Source: Haematobia irritans
Lineage: Eukaryota; Arthropoda; Insecta; Diptera; Muscidae
Length of the DNA: 64,000 nt
Direction: 5' to 3'
Assembly: GCF_050003625.1 (NCBI RefSeq)
Contig: NC_134397.1
Coordinates: 70,778,669-70,842,668 of the forward strand
Part shown: positions 56,300 to 64,000 of the stretch, one piece after another
Layout: each line of letters opens with the position of its first letter
How positions within the stretch are numbered: position 1 is the stretch's first letter
Translations under genes and position numbers: made by a program
The notes under the pieces: generated by a model
What the model was told of the DNA's origin: nothing
The model's input: only the letters and a program-made list of their open reading frames with translations
Database searches by the model: none

Positions 56300-57838
56300 T
56301 TTTTTTTTCTTTTTTTGCTGGGGCAGTATCCTATTTGACTGGTTTAGATTTCACACATATTCTTCTTTCCTTCCAAATATTTTGGATTTTTTTTTAATAA
56401 TTTTAAAAACAATATTTTCACTATATTACGATTGGTAGTTTCACATCTTCAAGCGCACATATCATTAAACAAATAAATTATTTCAAAATATTTTGAAATT
56501 ATTCACAGATTTTCCATTAATTCGCACACAGGTGGATCATTAATAGCTTTGCTAATATTTTTTTAGGTTTTATTTATTTAATTTTTTATTTTTAACTTTA
56601 TTGATCTTTTCTTAAATAATATTAATTTCTTTATTATTGTTTGATAAACTAGGTATTTTTCTTTGTTTGGAAATATTTAACATAATATTTCTTCTTTCAG
56701 TGGATTAATAATATATTTAATATATTTTATTAGGTTCTCACTTCATAGTTAAATAAATTCAAATAAATTTGATTGTTTGCTCTACAGATGTTTACTCATG
56801 ATTTCATTTTTTTTTTTATACACAAAAAATTGTTTAAAATTTCTTTACGTAAACGAAACCAAAAAAAAAGTGTAATAATATTTTCTATTCTTATCTATAA
56901 ACTTGATACCTGAACCACCTTCTTCAACTCAGCAAAAACAAGAAAAAAAACGGAGCATTGAACACTGAACTAATTAGAATTTCTTTTTTTATAAGATATT
57001 TCATTAAGATACACAATGCAAAAAAAACATAGGAAAATTTTAATACCTTTTTTATAAGCCTTACACTTAGATGATTTGTTTATTCTATGTTGTGGTTTGG
57101 ATTTGGTTATTTTTCTAATTTTTATTTTTGTTTCATTAATTAATTTCAAATTAAACGTCAGTTGTAAACAAACACTGATCTTTTGTTTCCTTGGAAGGGG
57201 GGGGGAGCTTATTGTGGGTGTCAAATAACCACTTCACCAATATTTAATACGGCACAATTTTATCCAAGTAAAACATTGGGTAATTGCATTGATTAACACA
57301 AATAAATGAATAATTTATAACATTTTGCAAAATTCGTATAAAATTGCAATATTCAATTTTAGAGATTTTTTTACTTGTATATTTTTCAAATTAAAATTTT
57401 AAGGGTGTTATGTTACCAAAATTTTGTGTATTTTTTTCAATTTTTATTTATGGGGTAATTTAGTCACGTTGTTGTGATATTTTAATAGATGCATTAAAAA
57501 CAAATTAGCCCAACATATATATGTGTAGTTTTATGTAAATTTTTCTATATTCCATTTGAGTTTGAACAACCACAATAACATCACTATTTTTTTTTTTTTT
57601 GTAACGATTGTAAACCAAAACCGTTTGGAATATTATTTTTATTTATTTTTTTTTTTAATTAAAAAAAACAAAACTCACACAACACAAATGAAACAAACAA
57701 AACAACGAACCAAAAAAAAATACAAAACAACACGCTTTGAATATTTATTTATTCCATCCAATGGATAATTTCAGATGCTTTTGTTTAGATTATAGATCCG
57801 CGTTAACGTTTACGGGCTATGAACATAAATTCGTTGGA
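56300..57838. other. Unassigned very AT-rich stretch
   Basis: Long A and T runs, an 8-G run near 57198, and no recognised repeat or gene. Frames 56970-57224 and 57556-57768 are low-complexity Lys/Asn/Gln. Confidence 0.4.
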
Positions 57839-58789
57839 TTTCCGTCAAAGAACAGCCGGTTCGCTTGCCTTCCTGTTTGAGACTACGGCTATGACTGACT
57901 GGTTGGATTGAACCGAACAAAACGAGCAAATTGTTGTATCAGGCTGGCTGGCTGGCTGGATGAATAAATGCTTGATTGTTTGGAGCCAACAGAATTGGAG
58001 CTCCATTGGCCTGATGCCATATACAAATGGGTGGCGGGAGCGGGGGTGGTGTGTATCACACCACACAAAGATATACGGAAAAACGATGCTGTATCGTTTA
58101 CCTTCTATCTCATCGAGGGGTATCGCAACATTTCGTAGCAACAGTTTATCGTCAGCAACAAATATCCCCATATTGCTGTTGATGATGTTTACGAATTGTC
58201 TGGCTGATTATCTAGCTCATCATTATCATAGCAATCATTAGTGTGATAAGACTGACGCCATAGCCCCACAAGTTGGCTAAGTCTCATCATCCCCTAGATA
58301 ATATTTGGCATATGAATATATTAACGCAACATCATTATTAAGTTAATGGATTGCTGGAAAACTTCATTATTTCATTCATAATCATTTTTAACATTATTTT
58401 CATTGCCATCATAGTAAACAAAACTAATTAAGCCCTCGTTTGGCAGGAGTTTTGTCCATTGCCCCAGATGGTATAAAGCACATATTCTTCAAAACACTAT
58501 TGACCTAATATATAAACTAAAAATTAGGACAATTAAGGAAAAAAGGAAATTTATCCTTAATATTGTGTAAATTCCTTTCAAAAACAAGGAACATCTTGTG
58601 AAGTACACTGTAAAAATATTAACCTAATATGAACGATTATTCAAGCTAAATTTTAGAACACATACACACAAAGAAAATTTCATTAAAATAAAGCCAACAA
58701 ACATATTTCATTGATATAACGTAACATTTTCACTAATACAATCTGACATCGTTGTCAATCTGACAACGAGAGAATCACACCATGCGTTG
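57839..58789. other. Single-copy-looking, less AT-rich stretch
   Basis: From 57839 to 58240 the sequence is clearly more balanced in base composition than its flanks, with GGCTGGCTGGCTGG at 57945. On the minus strand an initiator-like CAGTCAGTCATAG lies near 57890. It may be a host promoter or untranslated exon. A 108-codon minus frame (57845-58171) lacks any recognisable motif. No gene is called. Confidence 0.35.
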
Positions 58790-60541
58790 TTATACCCTCC
58801 ACCATAGGATGGGGGTATATTAACTTTGTCATTCCGTTTGTAACACATCGAAATATTGCTCTAAGACCCCATAAAGTATATATATATTCATGTCCGTCCG
58901 TCCGTCCGTCTGTTGAAATCACGCTAACTTCCGAACAAATCAAGCTATCGACTTGAAACTTGAAACTTGGCAAAAGTAGTTGTTATTGATGTAGGTCGGA
59001 TGGTATTACAAATGGGGCATATCGGTCCACTTTTACGTATAGCCCCCATATAAACGGACCCCCAAATTTGGCTTGCAGATCTTCTAAGAGAACCAAATTT
59101 CAGCCGGATAGGATAGGTACGTAGTGTTAATATATGGTCTCTAACAACCATTCAAAAATTGGTCCACATCGGTCCATAATTATATATAGCCCCCATATAA
59201 ACCGACCCCCCGATTTCGCTTGTGGAGCCTCTAAGAGAAGCAAATTTCATCCGATCCGGCTGAAATTTGGTACATGGTGTAAGTATATGGTATCTAACAA
59301 CTATGCAAAAATTGGTCCACATCGGTCAATAATTATATATAGCCCCCATATAAACCGATCCCCCGATTTGGCTTGCGGAGCCTCTAAGAGAACCAAATTT
59401 CATCCGATCCGGCTGAAATTTGGTACATGGTGTAAGTATATGGTATCTAACAACGATGCAAAAATTGGTCCACATCGGACAATAATTATATATAGCCCCC
59501 ATATAAACCGATCCCCCGATTTGGCTTGCGGATCCTCTAAGAGAAGCAAATTTCATCCGATCCGGCTGAAATTTGGTACATGGTGTGAGTATATGGTCTC
59601 TAATGACCATGCAAAAAATGGTCCATATCGGTCCATAATTATATATAGCTCCCATATAAACCGATCACCATATTTGACATCCGGAGCCTTTTGGAAAACC
59701 AAAATTCATTTGATTCAGTTGAAATTTGGTACGTGGTGTTAATATATGGCCTCAAACACCCATGCAAAAATTGGTCGAAATCGGTTCATAATTATATATA
59801 GCCCCCATATAAACCGATCCCCAGAGTTGACCTCCGGAGCCCCTTGGATGAGCAAAATTCATCCGATTCGTGTGAAATTTGGTTCGTGATGTTAGTATAT
59901 GTTATCCAACAACCATGCAGGAATTGGTTCATATCAGTCCATAATTATATATAGCCTCATATAAACCGATGCCCAGATTTGACCTCCGGTGCCTTTTGGA
60001 GAAGCAAAATTCATCCGATCTGGTTGAAATTTGGTACGTGGTGGTAGTATATGACATTTACCAGCCATGCCAAAAGTGGTCCATATCAGTCCATAATCAT
60101 ATATAGCCCCCATATAAACCGATCCTGAGTTTTGGTTTTGGAGCCTCCTGGAGGAACAAATTTCATCCGAGTCAGTTGAAATTTGGTACATTATGCTAGT
60201 ATATGACCGTTAACAATCATGCCTAATTATGTTAGGTCCATATCGGTCTATAGTTATAGATAACCCTCAGATAAATCGATCCCCCATCACAAAAAATTGG
60301 TCCATATCAAGTTCATAATTGTATATAGCCCCCATATAAGCGACCCCCATATTTCAATTCTGGCTCTCTACCACGTATGGACTAACTCACAATATAGAAA
60401 ACGATGTTAAGAAGTTTTAAGATACCACAACCCAAGTAATTCGATTATGGATGATAGTCTTTCGTAGAAGTTTCTAAGCAATCCACGGTGGAGGGTACAT
60501 AAGATTCGGCCTGGCCGAACTTTCGGCCGTATATACATGTT
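58790..60541 (-). repeat. INE-like element, family B copy 8
   Basis: TTATACCCTCCACCATAGG, a short GTCC tract at 58893, about eight 153-bp units (59035-60330), a shortened 5' part, and GGCCTGGCCGAA followed by TATACATGT. The 29-bp array is missing. Confidence 0.78.
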
Positions 60542-60690
60542 TTTTAATTGGATCAGTTAATTTTTTAATTGATTTTCAATTAATTTTTTAATTGATACTA
60601 TTATTTCTGTGATTGAAGACATTTCAATTAAAAAATAATTTGATCAATTAATTTCGTGATTGAATCAGGGACTATTTTACAAGGAAAGGG
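60542..60690. repeat. AATTAATT-rich block, second
   Basis: Overlapping TTTTTTAATTGGATCAG, CAATTAATTTTTTAATTGAT and GATCAATTAATTTCG motifs, like 6234-6422, again next to INE-like termini. Confidence 0.5.
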
Positions 60691-61231
60691 GCTATTTGGC
60701 AAGGGAAAACGTTGGTATCAGTCGATAGCTATGTATTAGAAGTATAGGAAAATTTAAGTCATTCTTACAAGTTTTCGACGTAACAGTAGCGATTTTACAA
60801 GGAAAATGTGTGTATTTTGGCCATTTTTGCCCTAATCGGAAAAACATATATATGGGAGCTACATTGAAATCTGAACCGAATTCAACCAAATTTGGTATGC
60901 ATAGTTACAATGTTATTTCCATTATCTGTGCAAAATTTCACGTAAATCGGATTACAACTTTGACCTCTGTGGTCATATGCGTGAAAGATATATATGGGAG
61001 CTATATATCTAAATCTGAACCGATTTCAACCAAATTTGGCACGCATAGCTACAATATTAATTCTACTCCCTGTGCAAAATTGAAATCAAATCAGGGCAAA
61101 ACTATGGCTTCACCCAAATTCGGGACACTTTACGACACCATCAATTGCACTTTTTGTGCAAAATTCAAAGCAAATCTGGCTGAAATTCTGGTTTCTGGGG
61201 CTATATTAGTAGACATTGGGCGAAAGATATA
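60691..61231 (+). repeat. INE-like element, family A copy 10 (truncated)
   Basis: Family A 5' part (AGCAGTAGCGATTTTACAAG) and three units. It is cut at GCGAAAGATATA by the Tc1-like element. Confidence 0.68.
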
Positions 61232-61511
61232 CAGTGGCGTGCAGAAATGAGTACATAATTTTTTTTTTAATTCTAAACGAATAAAAAAGCAGCAATAAAG
61301 AAAATCAAAATAATTTCTGTTTTTCTTTATTCCTTCTTCAATTCTAAATAAAAGAACAAAAAAAACTCAAAACAAAAAGTAACGAATTCAGAGAGATAAA
61401 TAAACAACAAAAAAAACTCGCATGTACTCAATTTTGAATTTTTCTATACCGGTGTCAGTTGGAATATTTTCTAGTACTTGGCCCATATCCCTTTATTTTT
61501 TAATATCATAT

Positions 61512-62260
61512 TTACACGTTTTGACATACTTCAACCAATTCCTGTATAATTTCATCTGGTATATTCTGCCATTCAAGCTGTACTCGTTCCCACAGGTCTT
61601 TTAATTTTGATGGAGCTGATTTGTACAATACTAGCCGTCTTCCTACGATTGACCAAAAATTCTCAATTGGGTTGAGGTCGGGGCTTTGCGCTGGCCAATC
61701 CATCACTTGAAATTTTTGCTCACAAAACCATTTTTTCAACTCGGTAAAATGAGCCTGCAAAATGGCGAGGTAGTCTTCCTTCTTCATTATACCATTAATT
61801 TTCTGCAATGGCCCAATGTGCCACGAAGTGAAGCAGCCCCAAGCCATGATGCTTCACAGTTTGCTTAACATGATGGCGTTGAATGGTATCATCAGGACGA
61901 CGCCAGCAATATTGTTTACCGTCCGATTAGAAACGGTTAAATTTTGATTCATTTGACCAGATAACACGTTTCCAGTCATCTGTCGTCCAATTTTTATGCT
62001 CTCTTGCAAACTTTATTCGCACCTTTTGATTTTTTTTTTTTTTTTGACAACAGTAGTATTTTTCGACGTTACGGACTTGTTCTGCCTCATTTCTGCCATC
62101 AAGAGGCGAGCGTCCGCTTCGGTCAACAGTTTTCGGCGGCCTCTGGTTTGATCTTTGGGAGTAGTATTCCGTCTTTTTTGGACGCGAATGACCACAGACT
62201 GACTTATATTTAGTTCCTTCGCTATTTTCCGCGATGAAGACCCATTATTAGTAAAGAAAA
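61512..62260 (-). pseudogene. Tc1-like transposase, broken
   Basis: N-terminal helix-turn-helix region in RKIAKELNISQSVVIRVQKR, then RGRRKLLTEADARLL. A T-run near 62028-62045 probably caused a frameshift (VVKKKKKI). The block with the first catalytic position reads VIWSNESKFNRF, with Asn where WSDES is usual, and is followed by a stop. Farther on MAWGCFTSWHIGPLQ and LQAHFTELKKWF are joined directly to EQKFQVMDWPAQSPDLNPIENFW: about 20 residues including the second Asp are deleted. The Glu of NPIEN remains. Two of three catalytic residues are lost, so it is inactive. Confidence 0.82.
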
Positions 62261-62277
62261 CTCCACATCGCGCGATA

Positions 62278-62976
62278 GGTTAGGTTAAAGTGGCAGCCCG
62301 ATTAAGTCTCACTTAGACTATTCAGTCCATTGTGATACCACATTAACTAAAAGTACCTATTACATATGGGCACTTCTAGTTTTAACCGCTGAACCTTCTT
62401 GATTATTTTCTTCTGTTGAACCAACCAGATTGTTCCAAAAACATGAGCAGACTGCTTAAGTTAACATTTTCCAGGTCCGCCAGTAATCTAAAGCTATACA
62501 CCAAATACAGAACACTCACACAAGAGGTGTTTAATTGATTCCTTTTCCTCCGCATCATGACAGCTCATACAATAGTCATTATACTTCGCGCCAATAGTTT
62601 TTGCAAATTCGTCTATCAGGCAACGACCCGTTATAGCAGATATCAGGAGTGATATCCGCCGTCTCGACAACACTAGCATATCTAGTGTGCGATTTAAGAT
62701 TAAATGGGGCCATATTTGCTTGGTGTCGTTACCACCCTTGCAATTCTCCCATCGAACATTTGCCATCGTAACAGCTTTCTCACGCAATATGAGCTTGCAG
62801 GTAGCCAGGGGCATACCAACAGATTCTAGTTCCCCTGGAATATGTAAGGTAGTCCCTAGCCTTTCCAACTCATCCGCTTCGCAGTTCCCCGGTATGTTCC
62901 TATGGCCAGGCACCCATATTAGGTGAATATTGTGCTGCTCAGCCATTTCGTTGAGAGATTTGCTGCAGTCGATGGC
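62278..62976 (-). mobile_element. 5'-truncated copy of the LINE
   Basis: Flanked by CATCGCGCGATA at 62266-62277 and 62977-62988 (12-bp target duplication). The 3' end GGTTAGGTTAAAGTGGCAGC (plus-strand view) and the whole insert match 38413-39150 of the full-length LINE, with small deletions. It encodes ORF2 from about residue 1003 on, including VPGHRNIPGNCEADEL and the C-terminal finger, now ending in CECSVFGV before a stop. 5' truncation with an intact 3' end is the mark of target-primed reverse transcription. Confidence 0.92.
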
Positions 62977-63090
62977 CATCGCGCGATAACTTTTTCATCT
63001 TAATTTTTACTATATATTATTGCAGTACACTTCGAATAAAGCTTGAACTCTTACCAGCAAACACGTTTCTAAACACAAAGTTGTATTCCC

Positions 63091-63314
63091 GAGCAGGGAA
63101 AAAAATTTGGCTGCAATGAAGAGGTGATCGCCGAAACTGAGGCCTATTTTGAGGCAAAACCGAAGGAGTACTACCAAAATGGTATAAAAAAATTGGAAGG
63201 TCATTATAATCGTTGTTTCGCTCTTGAAGGGAACTATGTTGAATAATAAAAATGAATTTTGACAAAAAAAATGTGTTTTTCTTTGTTAGACCGGGGACTT
63301 ATCTGCCAACCTGT
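63091..63314 (+). pseudogene. mariner (Himar1-type) 3' fragment
   Basis: It encodes the last 47 or so residues of the transposase (GCNEEVIAETEAYFEAK to ALEGNYVE, stop) and ends in GACTTATCTGCCAACCTGT, then TA. About 93 percent alike by eye to 17925-18141. The 5' three quarters of the element are gone. Confidence 0.88.
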
Positions 63315-63515
63315 TATGCAGATGATGTGTCTCTAGCAGTCAGGGAAAATTCCCATTCACTATTAGAGATATTATACAAAGAACCCTCCGGATGAATCCC
63401 ATCGCTTTGGGTGGTATTGAAATTCCTTTTGGTGGAACAGATTCCCTTAGTGTCATGCTATATCTCTTGCCTTTAGACATATTAGCCAAACAGTCGGCAG
63501 CAACAATGTCTAAAT
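63315..63515 (+). pseudogene. LINE RT fragment with internal deletions
   Basis: It reads TATGCAGATGATGTG (YADDV) followed by LAV, a RDIIQR-like block, then GGIEIPFG and LLPLDILAKQSAAT. All are ORF2 segments of the LINE in the right order but with the stretches between deleted. The mariner fragment ends at the TA of the Tyr codon, so the mariner had jumped into this LINE copy. Confidence 0.8.
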
Positions 63516-63768
63516 CGAAACTGATTTCAATCATACAAGTGCATATCGGGCGAAAGATATATATGGCAGCTATATCTAAATCTGAACCTATTGGACTAAA
63601 ACTGCGACCTGGACATAGATCACAAAAATGTTTTCACGGACAGACGGACGACCCAGAGACCCGCCCTAAGCAATATTCCCAAAGACACCATATGTCTATC
63701 TTGTCTTCTTCTGGGTGTTGCTCCAACTTAAAATACCCTGTTCCACAGTGTGGCATAGGGTATAATTA
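63516..63768 (+). repeat. INE-like element, family A copy 11 (3' part)
   Basis: TCGGGCGAAAGATATATATG, CACGGACAGACGGACG, the variant tail CCAAAGACACCATATGTC and the hairpin TACCCTGTTCCACAGTGTGGCATAGGGTA. Confidence 0.68.
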
Positions 63769-64000
63769 ATTGATACAATTAATTTTTGTAATTGAGTTTT
63801 GTTTCAGTTAAATTATTGAATCAATTAAATTGAATATTTTTTAAAACTCAATTAAAATTTTAATTGGAAAATGTTGGTGATATATTTTTTTCTGTTTATC
63901 CAACGTAAATATTATTATATAAATATTCTTCCAATGACATATGCAACACTATCGTTGTAACGTTAAATATTTAATTAGAATATGCGATAAACTAAAGACC
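63769..64000. repeat. AATTAATT-rich block, third, and window end
   Basis: AATTAATTGATACAATTAAT at the start closely matches 6270-6290. From about 63900 to the end nothing specific is seen. Confidence 0.45.

Larger units (their letters stand above)
61232..63090 (-). mobile_element. Tc1-like DD34E-type element, dead, with LINE insert
   Basis: The left end is CAGTGGCGTGCAGAAATGAG after TA. The transposase remnant is on the minus strand. A 5'-truncated LINE lies at 62278-62976. The right terminal repeat is not found; the sequence breaks at about 63091 into a mariner fragment. Confidence 0.72.

Noticed and set aside
57845..58171. 108-codon minus-strand frame
   Set aside because: No recognisable motif; the opposite strand is open over much of the same stretch. 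The region is noted only as a possible host regulatory or untranslated segment.

Overview
This is eukaryotic, AT-rich insect DNA built almost entirely of nested transposable elements. The best guess is a calyptrate (muscoid) fly. Three things point there: a mariner of the irritans (Himar1) type, first described from the horn fly Haematobia irritans; (GTCY)n/(TA)n-bearing interspersed elements of the mini-me/DINE-1 kind known from Diptera; and a DPE-like motif at +28 in the LINE, as in fly non-LTR elements. Horn fly or a close relative (Stomoxys, Musca) is an inference, not a proof. No rRNA gene, true tRNA gene, CRISPR array or prokaryotic feature was found.

The background fabric is a set of interspersed elements, here called INE-like families A, B, C and E. 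Each starts AACAAGTA, has a GC-rich 5' stem-loop, an array of 153-bp units, a (GTCY)n microsatellite and a 3' terminal hairpin. They occupy roughly 1-2420, 5790-10540, 11785-21510, 24501-28508, 33615-36264, 37409-44645, 45777-46690, 47512-51929, 53815-56299 and 58790-61230, and most other elements are inserted into them.

Layout of the insertions. At 679-1194, 15449-15926 and 45938-46418 lie copies of one CACTGAAAAAA MITE. At 3285-4216 and 9417-10348 lie two 932-bp DD41D (rosa-type) deletion derivatives; the first splits a non-LTR reverse-transcriptase fragment. At 12303-15194 is a long-armed foldback element split by a family B copy. At 16933-18141 is a dead Himar1-like mariner. At 21514-22564 is a hAT-like element with 8-bp target duplication carrying a nested MITE. 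At 29971-32287 and 33926-35174 are two broken DD37E elements, the first split by a 1.1-kb TIR element. At 38406-43433 is a full-length, apparently intact 5,028-bp LINE with two ORFs. At 45242-45482 is a piggyBac-like MITE. At 50990-51335 is a tRNA-type SINE whose 3' tail matches that LINE. At 61232-63090 is a dead Tc1-like element carrying a 5'-truncated copy of the same LINE.

The only convincing host gene piece is a coding exon on the minus strand at 23620-24056, which ends at a consensus splice donor. The strongest system-level observation is the LINE/SINE partnership: a coding-competent LINE, a truncated LINE copy and a SINE sharing the LINE 3' tail, all flanked by 12-bp target-site duplications. 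Second is the 153-bp unit and the family-specific pairing between the 5' subterminal motif and the 3' hairpin, held across diverged INE-like families.
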